Source: Torymus aiolomorphi (Eukaryota; Arthropoda; Insecta; Hymenoptera; Torymidae). Taken from it: a stretch of 64,000 nt of DNA. The position numbers and the translations under genes are program-made. The notes under the pieces are model-generated. The model made no database searches. It saw only the letters and a program-made list of their open reading frames with translations, and was not told where the DNA came from. Location: positions 76,100,529 through 76,164,528 of the forward strand of contig CM070873.1 of assembly GCA_036365515.1 (NCBI GenBank), in the 5' to 3' direction. Shown here in pieces: positions 9,900 to 21,339 of this stretch (position 1 is the stretch's first letter; the number at the start of each line of letters is the position of its first letter).

Positions 9900-12800
9900 C
9901 AAGGTGTCCCATTTTAATCGCCCCAGGCAAATATCTTGAGAAGTATGGGAGATGGAAAAAAACTTTAAATACAAAAGTTGTAGGGTGCAAAGGGGGTCAG
10001 CTAATGGTAACAACGACTTTGACCTTGAGCTCTATTTTCAAGGTTATTTCAAGGTCAAAGTGATTTTTTTGAATGAGGACCCCTACTTTCGACCCCGGAA
10101 ATGGAAAGGGCAGAAAATTTTACGTTCAGAAAGATCTGATATGTTGGGGTTTCATGGTCAACCAGCTAATTTAATGAGGTCGACCTGGGAATACCTCTAG
10201 GAAGGACAAAATTGACCTTGACGTTCAAGGTCATTTTAAGGTAAGTTGATTTTATAAAATGGAACCCCTTATTTTTGACCCCGGAAACGGAAAGAGCGGA
10301 AGAATTTACTTCCGAATATGACCTTGACCTCGACCTTGACTTTAACCGTGATCTGGAAGATTATTTTAAGGTCAAGTCGATTTTTTTAAAATCCCTTTAT
10401 TCTTGACCTCGGAAATGGAAAGAGAAGAAAATCTTACGTTCAGATATGTACCGTCGTATGGTGTCAAAGTTGGCCCTCTGGGGTCAATTAAGGGTAATAA
10501 TAAATAAATTAATTTTTTTTAAGTGGATTTCACTGTTTTTATGAGTTAGTTAGGAATCTAAAAGTATTTTTTCTCCCTCAAATGAATCGAAAATTAGAAA
10601 GACTACCCTCGACATTAGCATTACCCAATGTGCACCGCGTGGAGGTTGCCGAAAGGATTTCGCACATCATTGGCCCTGAAAAGGGCCGATTGATTAACGG
10701 ACTGTCATTTGAAGATCTAAGGCAGCAAATGCTCGATCAAGTGTCCGTTCTCTCTGAAACACATTTGCATCCTTCTTCGGAAGCTTGCTTGAACATTCCT
10801 CAATGTTTCCACTGAAATGGATTAGAAAGCTTCCATAATTCTTCCTCTCATGTTCTCTAAGGTTGTTGGAGCATGTGCAAAGACTTTGCCTTTAACTACT
10901 CCCCACAAAAAAAAAGTCAAGAGGTGTGAGGTCTGGAGATCTAGGCGGCCACTCGTGTACTTGGCTACCGATGCCAATCCAACGATTACGATACATATCA
11001 TTGAGAAAATTCTTGACTGATCGAACGCGATGTGCAGGAGCTCCATCTTGATGAAACCACATATCCCGCCGTAAGATAAGTGGGATATCTTCTAATAGAG
11101 GAGGTAGCTGGTTTTGCAAAATATCCAAATACAATTGTCCATTCAAATTTTGATTGTAAAAGATAGTTCCCAGTACATGATCTCCAATTATACCTGCCCA
11201 CACGTTTATTGACCAACGTCTCTGGATTCGATGATCTCGTTGCCAATGAGGATTTTGTTCAGCGTAATAGTGGGCATTATGAAGATTGACACCACCCATA
11301 TTATCAAATTTTGCTTCATCTGAGAATAGCACTCGATCAAAAAAGAAAGGGTCCCTACGTATCTGATTATTTACCCATTGACAAAAATTTAAACGCCGTG
11401 CATAATCTCCATCCTCTAGTGTTTGTGTAAGGCGAACGTGGTAGGGGTGAAATTTAGATGTTTTCAACAGGCGATTTACTGTTGATTTGGGAACACCATG
11501 CATTCGTTGCAAATCTCGTGTTGAAATGTGGGGATTTTTAGCAATAATAGCTCGCACACCCAGCGCAATGTGCTATTTCGTTCCAGTTTTGCGCCTCTTA
11601 CGAACGATGGAGCCTTGTGCAGCTCGCGTTAATAATCTTTTGATGGCTTTCCTATCTGGGTGACGGGCATTGGGATATTTCTCGGCATAGCGTCTTTCTG
11701 CAGCCCTATAATTATCATGACATTCACCAACAACTTTTATCATATTCACAATCTCCTGGGGCGTGTAATCAGCCATCTCAAAAAGGAATATGGTACCACA
11801 AAAGAAATTTGGTTTTCCACTTCAATTGTATGTATAAAAAGAAATTAAGAAGGCAATTTTCGGAAATGAGCGAAAAAGTTATTTTTTCTAATAAACACAT
11901 GAAATCATTACCGTATGCTATTCAATAATAAAAAATCAAAAGGTTTTCTTTATTTGTACTGTGCACAGTGACACCACTAAAAATAACTAACTCTACCTAT
12001 TTTCGAGTGCAGTATTGTTATTACTCTTAAAAAAAAATGAAAATATTCCCAAATTGACCAAACTAAAGAATTCGAATATTTATAATTGACTCATAACAAA
12101 ACCATTAAATCATCGCCTCATAACTACCTTAAAGTAATCGGTCACTCGTACTTAAAAAATATCATTTGACGTAGCCGTACATTTCAATGGTGCCAACCTA
12201 ACCAAGAAAGAACAAGAAGAAAAGTACCTTTTCATACCGAAAATTAATCCCAAAAATCCTTCAGAGTTAAGCTGACAAAAGTAAGAACACATCAGATTAA
12301 AAAAATTAATTTGACCCCAATTGACCTCAAGCACGATTTGACCCTTAATTGACCCCAGAGGGCCAACTTTGACACCATATGACGGTACGTATCTGAACGT
12401 AAAATTTTCTTCTCTTTCCATTTCCGAGGTCAAAAATAAGGGGATTTTTAAAAAATCGACTTGACCTTAAATTAACCTTCCAGATCACGGTTAAAGTCAA
12501 GGTCGAGGTCAAGGTCATATTCGGACGTAAATTCTTCCGCTCTTTCCATTTCCAGGGTCAAAAATAAGGGGTTCCATTTTATAAAATCAACTTACCTTAA
12601 AATGACCTTGAACGTCAAGGTCAATTTTGTCCTTCCAAGAGGTATTCCCAGGTCGACCTCATTAAATTAGCTGGTTGACCTTGAAACCCCAACATATCAG
12701 ACCTTTCTAAATGTAAAATTTTCTGATCTTTCCATTTCCGGGGTCGAAAGTAGGGATTCTCATTTAAAAAAATCACTTTGACCTTGAAATAACCTTGAAA

Positions 12801-12936
12801 ATAGAGTTCAAGGTCAAAGTCGTTGTTACCATTAGCTGACCCCCTTTGCACCCTACAACTTTTGTTTTTAAAGTTTTTTTCCATCTCTCATACTTTTCAA
12901 GATATTTGCCTGGGGCGATTAAAATGGGACACCTTG
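9900..12936 (-). mobile_element. Mariner-like element with ~600-bp TIRs
   Basis: Both ends read CAAGGTGTCCCATTTTAA inwards, and each end is directly bordered by TA (9898-9899 and 12937-12938), the expected Tc1/mariner target duplication. The inverted repeats extend about 9900-10498 and 12338-12936, unusually long for this superfamily. They are made largely of short AAGGTCA/TGACCTT motifs. The minus-strand transposase lies inside and is broken by a stop and a frameshift, so this copy is non-autonomous. Confidence 0.85.
10822..11776 (-). pseudogene. Mariner-like (DD41D-type) transposase, disrupted
   Basis: The reading starts at 11776 with MADYTPQEIVNMIKVVGE. A helix-turn-helix-like region (ISTRDLQRMHGVPKSTVNRLL) follows, then the catalytic region: VLFSDEAKF (first Asp), WFHQDGAPAH (second Asp) and WPPRSPDLTPLDF (third Asp). 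About 41-42 residues separate the second and third Asp. An in-frame TAG at 11573-11575 interrupts the N-terminal third. Near 10900 the frame shifts, and the C-terminal part (FLWGVVKGKVFA) continues one frame over to about 10822. The family normally acts as a nuclear cut-and-paste transposase at TA sites. The closest relative in the window is the gene at 14005-15072. Confidence 0.8.
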
Positions 12937-13750
12937 TATATATATATATATATATATACCGGGTGTCCCATTTTAAAACCACCAGGCAAATATCTCGAAA
13001 ACTAAGGGAGATGGAAAAAAACTTTTAATACAAAAGTTGTAGGGTTCAGAGGGGTCCAACTGATCGTGACCTTGGTTATGACCTTGAGGTCAATGATCAA
13101 GTTCATTTGAAGGTCAAATCGATTTTTTCAAATGGGAACCCCCACTTTTGACCTCGTAAATGGAAAGAGCGGAAAATTTTACGTTCAGATATGTCCTTGA
13201 GTCAAGGTCATGGTCATGTTTAAAATCAAAATCAATAAACGCATCAAAACATTCCCATAATTAGGTATACGAGACAAATTGTTAAATACAAAAGTTGTAG
13301 GGTTCAGAGGGGCCCAACTGATCGTAACCTTGGTTATGACCTTGATGTCAATGATCAAGGTCATTTGAAGGTCAAATCGATTTTTTCAAATGGGAACCCC
13401 CACTTTTGACCTCGTAAATGGAAAGAGCGGAAAATTTTACGTTTAGATGTGTCCTTGAGTCAAGGCCATGGTCACGGTCATGGTCATGTTTAAAATCAAA
13501 ACAATCAACGCATCCAAACATTCCCATAATTACGCATATGAGTGTTAAATACAGAAGTTGTAGTGTTTGGAGGGGCCCAACTGATCGTGACCTTGACCAT
13601 GAACTTGAGGTCAAGGATGATGTCGTTTGAAGGTTAAATCAATTTTGTTTAACGGCAACCCTCACTTTTGACCTCGTAAATAGAAAAACCGAAAAATTCT
13701 GATATGACCTTGGGTCAAGGTCATGGTCAAAGTTATGGTCAGTTTCCGTG

Positions 13751-13935
13751 CAGTTAAGAGCAAAGTCGGAGATGACCCGGTCACCTAAGGCGAGGTCGGA
13801 GATTACCCGGCCAGTTAAGGCAAGGTCGGAGATGACCCGGCCAGTTAAGGCAAGGTCGGAGATGACCCGGCCAGTTAAGGCAAGGTCGGAGATGACCCGG
13901 CCAGTTAAGGCAAGGTCGGGGATGATCAGGCCAGC
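13751..13935. repeat. 30-bp minisatellite
   Basis: About six tandem copies of a 30-base unit containing GGTCGGAGATGACCCGGCCA. The central four are nearly identical and the outer ones more diverged. It lies inside the mariner-like element between the left TIR and the 3' end of the transposase. It gives a repetitive minus-strand peptide (VISDLALTGR) with no sign of function. Confidence 0.95.
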
Positions 13936-14004
13936 TAAAAATTCATTGGAAAATTCCACGTTCATGTGTATTTAGTCATAGGATCCAAGTGTTTCGGTCA
14001 CCAT

Positions 14005-15072
14005 TTACTGAAGAAGATGCTCAAAAATTGCACCATTTACTTGTTGACAACATTCTATTCTCCTTTTAAAGTTTCTAACAGTATTTAATAATACTTGACG
14101 TGGAATACTTAAGCAGATTTGTGTAATCCTTTGAATCATGTCATCTCTTGTAGTTGGCCTGTTGCGGTAGACTGTATTTTTTAGGAAGCCCCATAAATAA
14201 AAATCTGGAGATGTCAGATCTGCAGATCTTGGTGGCCATGCTACGGGACCTCCTCTACCAATCCATCGACCGTTAAACCTTTCATTAAGAAAATCTCTGA
14301 CAATTCTGGCATAATGTGGAGGAGCACCATCTTGTTGTAGCCACATTCTGGCCCTTGTATGGAGATCAACGTTTTCTAGAAAGAGTGGTAGCTCGTCTCT
14401 CAGCAACTGTAAATAAGTATGTTGAGTTACGTGACCTTCAAAAAAATAAGGTCCAATCAGATATCCGTTAATGATACCACACCATACCGTTACATTCCAG
14501 CGATGCTGATGATCAACTTCTCGCATCCAATGAGGATTAACAGGAGACCAGTAGTGGTAATTATGGCGATTCAACATACCAGTACTCTGAAATGTAGCCT
14601 CGTCGCTAAAAAGAACATTGTTAAAGAAATTTTCATCATCAGTAATTTGTTGTGTTGCCCATTGGCAAAATGTTATTCTCCGTCGATAATCTTCCACAGT
14701 TAAAGCTTGATTTAGAGTAATGTGGTAAGGATGGTAACGCGCATATCGTAAATATCTACTGGCCGTAGATCTTGGAATACCCATTGTTAACTCGATTTCG
14801 CGTAAACTGACATGAACATTAAAATGTACCATGGCTAGAACGGCAAGAAAGCCAGGATTATTTTCATAATCGTGTTCATTCAGTGTCCTCCTTCTTCGAA
14901 CGAAGTTTCCTTGTCGACCGCGCAGTTCAATGTCACGTATTACCGTATGATCAGGATGTTGTCGTTGAGGGAACCGAGCACGATACAATCTGCTTGCCTC
15001 TCGATAGTTTCGTCAACATTCTCCTAAAATAAGAAGAATGTCAACTATTTCATTAGCAGAATAGTCAGGCAT
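14005..15072 (-). pseudogene. Mariner-like (DD41D-type) transposase with a single in-frame stop
   Basis: The frame opens with an ATG at 15070-15072 (MPDYSANEIVDILLILGEC), aligned with the start of the 11776 transposase. It runs 356 codons including the stop, with one interruption, a TGA at 15013-15015; everything downstream is open. The HTH-like region has VSLREIELTMGIPRSTASRY. The catalytic blocks are VLFSDEATF, WLQQDGAPPH and WPPRSADLTSPDFYLWG, with 41 residues between the second and third Asp. The C-terminus ends in a basic helix typical of these proteins. Apart from the TGA it looks full length. Start codons downstream of the TGA would remove most of the first DNA-binding helix. Confidence 0.85.
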
Positions 15073-15867
15073 TCTTTTTTAGTTTTAAATGCAATTATTT
15101 ATCAAAACACACCACAAAAGAAATAATATGTTATTATACTATACAATATTTTAAAACGAAGAAGTTTAATTTTCTGTGCCAATATAAGTGTGCTCAATTT
15201 GAAAACAATTTGATGTAAACAGTAATAATTATTGACTATTACCGATCAATGCTGAATACTACCGGTCACTATTGGATACAGGTGGTCAACACTTATTAAC
15301 TTTTGTTATTATTTGATATAAGTGGTTAACCCTGGTAAATATTGATAATAGTAAAAATAGTAAAATTTTCCGCTCTTTCCATTTACGAGGTCAAAAATAG
15401 GGGTTCCCATTTGAAAAAATCGATTTGACCTTCAAATGACCTTGATCATTGTCCTCAAGGTCATAACCAAGGTCACGATCAGTTTGGCCGCTCCAAACCC
15501 TACAACTTCTGTATTTAACACTCGTATGCGTAATTATGGGAATGTTTGGATGCGTTGATTGATTTTGATTTTAAACATGACCATGACCATGACCATGGCC
15601 TTGACTCAAGGACATATCTGAACGTAAAATTTTCCTCTCTTTCCATTTACGAGGTCAAAAATGGGGGTTCCCATTTGAAAAAATCGATTTGACCTTCAAA
15701 TGACCTTGATCATTGACCTCAAGGTCATAACCAAGGTCACGATCAGTTGGGCCCCTCTGAACCCTACAACTTTTGTATTAAAAGTTTTTTTCCATCTCCC
15801 TTAGTTTTCGAGATATTTGCCTGGTGGTTTTAAAATGGGACACCCGGTATATATATATATATATATA

Positions 15868-16445
15868 ACTGTTATTTCCGGGACTTTTTAGTGTAAAAAC
15901 TTACAATCAGGGTCGGAAACACCCCCTTTTCCCCCTCTGATTGTAATTTAAACTGTTTTATACTGTTTTATACTGTTTTATACTGTTTTATACTGTTTTA
16001 TACTGTTTTATACTGTTTTATACTGTTTTATACTGTTGTATACTGTTTTATACTGTTTTAAACTGTTTTAAACTGTATTAAACTGTATTAAACTGTATTA
16101 AACTGGATTTCCGGGACGTCCCAGAAATAACAATCACGTCCCAGAAATAACAGTTATATACATTTTAAATTCCCAGACAGTTTAATACAGTTTAATACAG
16201 TTTAAAACAGTTTAAAATAGTTTGAAACAGTTTAAAAGAGTTTAAAACAGTATAAAACAGTATAAAACAGTATAAAACAGTATAAAACAGTATAAAACAG
16301 TATAAAACAGTATAAAACAGTATAAAACAGTATAAAACAGTATAAAACAGTATAAAACAGTTTAAATTACAATCAGAGGGGGAAAAGGGGGTGTTTTCGA
16401 CCCTGATTGTAAGTTTTTACACTAAAAAGTCCCGGAAATAACAGT
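15868..16445. mobile_element. 578-bp hairpin MITE built on 10-bp repeats
   Basis: The ends read ACTGTTATTTCCGGGACTTT and its reverse complement, bordered by TA. About 85 bases of unique arm sequence on each side are followed by a tandem decamer: TACTGTTTTA in the left arm and its complement CAGTATAAAA in the right. The number of copies is similar, about a dozen, and a centre near 16100-16150 contains repeated TCCCAGAAATAACA. The whole element can fold into one long hairpin. It has no coding capacity. Confidence 0.9.
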
Positions 16446-16472
16446 TATATATATATATATATATATATATAA
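16446..16472. repeat. (TA)n tract
   Basis: TA repeats that separate the hairpin element from the next sequence. Confidence 0.9.
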
Positions 16473-16685
16473 TCATATGAACATCGACTTATGCTGACAC
16501 CAATGTATAAGACCACGTGACCTGTCTGCATAAGTGTAGTACCGTTTATACAAGTGTCTGCACAAGTCTAGCGTGACTAAAGAAATAATCCCTCTACTTA
16601 TGCTGACGTCTGCATAAGTCGGTCTCTGTCTGCATAAGTCTATTTAAATTTCGGAAAGTGTCTGCATAACTAGCGTTTCATATAT
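16473..16685. repeat. Short region with recurring CTGCATAAGTC motif
   Basis: Variants of TCTGCATAAGTC or ACTTATGCTGAC occur about eight times in both orientations within 210 bases, between two TA tracts. The function is unknown. It may be a small repeat-derived element. Confidence 0.6.
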
Positions 16686-16686
16686 T

Positions 16687-16773
<87 letters not shown>

Positions 16774-16782
16774 ATATATAAT
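16686..16782. repeat. Long (TA)n microsatellite
   Basis: Nearly 100 bases of TA repeats with one TTTA interruption. They form the right border of the insertion train. Confidence 0.95.
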
Positions 16783-17035
16783 GTTCTATTTGATGCTCTA
16801 ACAAAATTCAGTGGTACGGCCCGTGCCATAAGATGTATAAATAATATTCACTTTCATTAATCATGTTATCAAAAATTGAAATTATGGATTTTTCTTGATA
16901 TTTCAAAAAATTGTAACTTTTTTCCCTTTGCTTGGCCAGTATTTATCAAAAAAGCATTTCCAAGGGTTTTCGAAGAAGAATACAAAAAAATTTTGTCGAA
17001 TAAAAAAATATTTGGCCGCAGCCTCAATATCCTTC
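16783..17035 (-). repeat. Dispersed repeat, right copy (inverted copy of 2563-2806)
   Basis: Diverged reverse complement of 2563-2806, sharing ATAATGTTCTATTTGATGCT and AAAATTCAGTGGTACGG. Open frames that overlap it have no family resemblance. Confidence 0.6.
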
Positions 17036-19190
17036 GATGAAGGTATACTAAGAAGCAGCCAATCAGAGACTTTCAAAAAGGGTCATAAAATAAATACTGG
17101 CATATTCTACAGAAAAAATGCAAACTTTTTGCCAATCAATAGTCTATACAAAAAGTCACAAGATTTTGAGTTAAAAAATGAATAAACTTGGATTTTAACC
17201 AAAAATTGCAAAAAAATTGAATTTTCAATCTTGCACAGCTTTTTTATTTCTGCAAATATCGACCTAATATTTGAGAAACATTTTTTTTGCATAAAAAACT
17301 AAAAGAAAACGAGTTTTGAGCGATTTTAAAATTTTAAAATTAAAGCTGACTTCACCTGAAATATCGCATATATATATCCAGAACTATAGGTATCGATTAG
17401 GCAAGTTTTTTCACTATCCGCAAGCCTTCAAACTTTCCTGCTGATGAAGTGATCCAAAGTTTGAAGTGGATACTTCTAAAATGCATAATTCTCTTATGAA
17501 TGCAGGGATTTTCGATCTCATAAAAAAAATTTTTGTTGTTTTTACATTTTGTGAATTTTGCATTAATTTTAAAAATTTTTTTAATTTTTTCAAAATTTTT
17601 CTGGTTAATAAATTTTTCATGACATTCAATACTAAATCGTTCCTGCATTGATAAGGAAACTATACTATTCAGAAGTACTCACTTTAAATTTGAAATCAGT
17701 TCATCCGCATGATTATCTAAAATCTTACGGACAGTAAGCCTATTTCATTAAAAACCATATTATGAGAAAATCAACTTTCAAGTTTTTATAACTCATAATG
17801 CATGAAAATATCCAAAACATGCCTCTCTTGTTATTGATATTAATTCTTATCTTTACAGTTATTAAAGAAAAAAGTTTGGCATTGACTTCCTTGCGTAGAA
17901 TTTTATTTGCCTTGGTATTTATTGACCTAGAAAAGAAAATCGACTTTTAGTTATTTCATAACATTTTGGCTATACATGCATTAATTCATACACCTTAGAT
18001 ATTTATCGTTTTTTTCGCCCAAGGTCAAAAGTTTTTATGTGTCTTGTTGCTAGTGGTCCCCTTAACCTCATCTATCAAGCTCACAGTCCCATGGTAGTCG
18101 CAGGTTATGGCTGTCAATCAGTGTTTTTGCCTAGAAATCACTGAAACACATACAATATATTTTTTAATTTTTGGTTTAAAAAACAATAGTATAAAGAAAC
18201 TAGATAAATTTACTTTAATAAATAAAAGTAAAAATGAAATTTGAAAAATATAATACACATATATATTGATGTATTATATAATAATAAGAATAACAATAAT
18301 AATTGCTTTATTTAAACCAGTAGGCTAAATATAAGTTTATTATTAATTATAGAGTTTTTGGCTATTCGCCTTTCCATACAAAAAATGTGTATATTTTTGA
18401 ATATTTTGTACATAGTTTGCGTACAAAATATAAATAAATATACATACTTTACTTATTTATTTAATATATCATGCACTGCAAAATGTACAAATACAAAAGC
18501 ATATAATATATTATATACATATGGGAAATTCTCAGGTAGTTCTGATTTTTATGTCACTGTGCGATTTTTATGCTTAAGCGTTATTCTTACTAATTATCCA
18601 GGTATTAGTAGATTATTTATGTTGTCCAGAACATGTAGAAAGAATAGTAATGTTATTGAAAGCATTTTGAAGTTCAATATGTATACAATATGCAAAGAAA
18701 ACGGCCAAATTTGCTGAAAACACGATGTCACTTTCCAAATTTTTCTTAGTTTTCATGCCATAAAAATTAGTGCGTTCACAGAAACACTTAAACTCGCCAA
18801 TAGATTTCAAGATTTTGCTGTCCGGAATCGAATGCAATGTGTTAGAATTGTGTGCTCTCAATAGAAGAAAAGCTATATAGGCTCAAAGTAATGTCACTTT
18901 TTTTTAATTTCTAATTTTTTTACGTCTATAGAATCTGATCGTTGGTGCACATTTTAAATGCTTATAAGTAATTATAGACTGTATTTTAGGGCTAAAAACT
19001 ACATTTATTTACTTATTTTCAAAATAAAATATGAAATTTACATAAAATTAAAAAAACGTGTAAAAAAGGTTAACAACAGGTGGTGCGTTGTTTCAAAACG
19101 TTGCACCACTTTAAATTCTCTATTAGTATGATTGTTAAAACATGTATGCCAAAGTTCAGCCATGTCCTTCGAGATTTAAAAAAAAAAATT
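17036..19190. other. AT-rich stretch without recognisable genes
   Basis: Several short open frames exist (for example 17397-17651 on both strands and 18358-18717 on the plus strand), but none shows a domain, a splice pattern or a biased composition that I would call coding. The texture resembles decayed TE sequence. I see no RNA gene. Confidence 0.4.
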
Positions 19191-19438
19191 TTTTTTATTA
19201 AGAATTAAAGTACCTGAGAATTCCCCATATACTTACATAATTTAAAATGACCTGCTGCATATGAATCATCGTACTCAGCTGTTCGTTTCTTTTTCTCTCA
19301 GACTGAGCAAGGTTTACAGAAGCTATTTTTAATAACAACATCCGAAACCTTGCCAGATCTGTTGCCAATAATACTGGTGACACCTTGTGAGGAAGAAAAG
19401 CCTCTTTTCCTCCAAGAGCAGTTACCGGAAACAATAAG

Positions 19439-19639
19439 TCAAGTATTTGGTGGTGTTAACTTGACTTCTTCTTTCACTGCCGTGTCCATGAACTCTTGAG
19501 CCGCTTCTGCAAAAATATTTCCAAGATGCTCATTTATTTTATCATAAGCAGAATGAGCCATTGGTGGTGATAAGTCCATGATTCCACAGAAAGTTGATAG
19601 TCCAGTGTGACCGTGGCCAAGTGCACGCATGGCAAGCAC
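19439..19639 (-). pseudogene. Mutator-like transposase-domain fragment
   Basis: A 66-codon fragment reads MLAMRALGHGHTGLSTFCGI followed by MDLSPPMAHSAYDKINEH. This resembles the N-terminal part of the Mutator-like transposase domain found in many arthropod proteins: the pattern is MRxLGxGxxGxxxFCxxMxLPxPxxxxAYDKI. The rest of the domain is not found downstream. The adjacent minus-strand frame 19198-19434 does not match it recognisably. I treat it as a decayed fragment. Confidence 0.55.
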
Positions 19640-20340
19640 ACTCCTATTAATTTCTCATGCATTATTCATGAGACCAACTTTCTTGCAGAAATTTATGGCT
19701 GCAATTTGGCCATATCAGTCACACACTGAAGGCTGGATTCGCTTATATGAACAATCATATACTCGCCTTCGGCTCGGGTGGCAATTTACACGTGCTGACT
19801 GGTCAACTCTTTACCTCCCTAGTTGTGTAATATACTATTTCAAACATTGATTTGAAAGAATACAATTTTCACGCTCTCCGAATATATAAATACTATACTC
19901 AAAAATTTTTTTTGTAACACATGCACGATTTTCGTCATTTTTCGACCTAAAAAGATGGCCGAAAGTTACTCTTTTCTGACCGATTGGATAAAAAATTCCA
20001 TTCGCACCCGGCGGGCGTAAAAAAATCCATTTGCATTTTCTATTGTTTGACTTTTGTACCTCTTCCATCAAAATCTATCGACCAGCTGCAAAGTGACGCA
20101 GAATTTTATTTTCAAGCAACGTAATTGAACATAATGAGGGTTTAGAGACCTATTCCAAGCAATTTCGTATTAAAAATAACTTATAATAATAATACATATA
20201 TTTTTTTTTATAGTAATTTTATTTTAATTTACTTTTTTAGGTGATTTGGGCTTCAACAGCCATTAGGTATAAGACCATCTTAAAGTACCTAAATAGCAAT
20301 TTTCGTTCCTTGGCCGTAAATAAATGCATTCGGTTTTATG

Positions 20341-20754
20341 TCATAAAGTTACACCGGCTGCGCCGGTACTCGGGCATACGATTCTCACTAGGTCCGAAAA
20401 ATGTTTAGGCCTCAAAACAGGCCGTAAAGTACATACTTTACGGACACGTATGACAACAAATATGTTTTTAAATATCTTTTGTCTGGAAAATATGGTTCTC
20501 CGTTCTAAAGCTTTCTCATAGAGAAAAATAACACGATCCGGAGCTGATTTCCCAAATTTACCTTCTAAAGTAGCTTCTTTCGTTCTTACACTGTTGCAGA
20601 GCCAGAAACCATTATAGTTGGGGCGCCGGATCTCTTCGTCAATAAAGGGAGTACCATCAATTTGACCTGCCTCGTCAAATACGCTCCAGAGCCTCCGCCA
20701 AAGATGACCTGGAGCCATAACACAGAGGTAAGCGTTTGTACCGGCTCTCTGCAC
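20341..20754 (-). CDS. Unrecognised 137-codon ORF
   Basis: Open frame with Trp-rich stretches (PGHLWRRLWSVFDEAG) and no domain I recognise. It lies in a non-coding neighbourhood. A perfect 10-bp hairpin (CCGTAAAGTA/TACTTTACGG, 20422-20443) falls inside it, which argues for repeat origin. It could be a TE fragment or chance. Confidence 0.15.
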   Translation of the reverse strand: MQRAGTNAYLCVMAPGHLWRRLWSVFDEAGQIDGTPFIDEEIRRPNYNGFWLCNSVRTKEATLEGKFGKSAPDRVIFLYEKALERRTIFSRQKIFKNIFVVIRVRKVCTLRPVLRPKHFSDLVRIVCPSTGAAGVTL

Positions 20755-20988
20755 CCGCTCTTATCGCTGATATAAATGTGCTAGATTCATCTTTCGATGC
20801 AACTGAATGGACATAGTTCCATTACAATTAATTTAAGAACTGTGAAGATCGAATCATAACTTAATTTTACTTTTTTATTGTTTAAATCCTGATTCAAAGT
20901 CTCAATACAATTAAATTGTACTTTTTGAGTTTTGCTTTAAGTTCTTGATTCATTTAAGTTGCGATTCTGCTCCCTAATTCGGGAAGTT

Positions 20989-21339
20989 GAATTGTACAAT
21001 TGAACCAACTTACCTGTAAGTGAAGTTCGATTAAAATTGTACGAAGCACCTCTTCCAAAATGATCAAATGATAGTATCCCCTCTTTCCACCCGATTTACC
21101 GCACGTCCAAAGCAAAAAAGAGCGCTATCGGCCGTACCACGCCGATATCGTAGCCGTCTCCCAGCTTTGCCGTCACTCGATTCTCATTATTTAAAGTATT
21201 GCCGTTTCCAGTTGGGACATCTATAAACACTTATTATATAGATAAGGAATCAGGGTGGGATTGATCATTTCGAAAAAGGTGCTTCATAAAATTTTAATCG
21301 AACTTCACTTACAGGTAAGTTCTTTCAATTGTACAATTG
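20989..21339. mobile_element. MITE with ~85-bp TIRs and palindromic ends
   Basis: The left arm 20989-21075 and the right arm 21255-21339 are reverse complements with scattered mismatches. They share TTACCTGTAAGTGAAGTTCG and GTACGAAGCACCT-like parts. Each end is itself the palindrome CAATTGTACAATTG or a near copy of it. About 180 bases of unique interior carry no ORF. Confidence 0.75.

Larger units (their letters stand above)
12959..15847 (-). mobile_element. Second mariner-like element with sub-repeated TIRs
   Basis: The ends read CCGGGTGTCCCATTTTAAAA inwards and are bordered by TA on both sides (12957-12958 and 15848-15849). Only a 20-base TA tract separates it from the previous element. 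The left inverted repeat contains three copies of a unit of about 260 bases, starting with ACAAAAGTTGTAGGGTT-like sequence near 13029, 13287 and 13552. The right one contains two, seen inverted near 15490-15520 and 15755-15787. The transposase has one in-frame stop. Confidence 0.85.

Noticed and set aside
10582..10815. Plus-strand ORF of 77 codons
   Set aside because: It lies antisense to the C-terminal end of the mariner-like transposase and shows no independent motif.
15950..16360. Regular decamer repeats resembling a CRISPR array
   Set aside because: Units are contiguous with no unique spacers, the arms are complementary, and the context is eukaryotic TE sequence.
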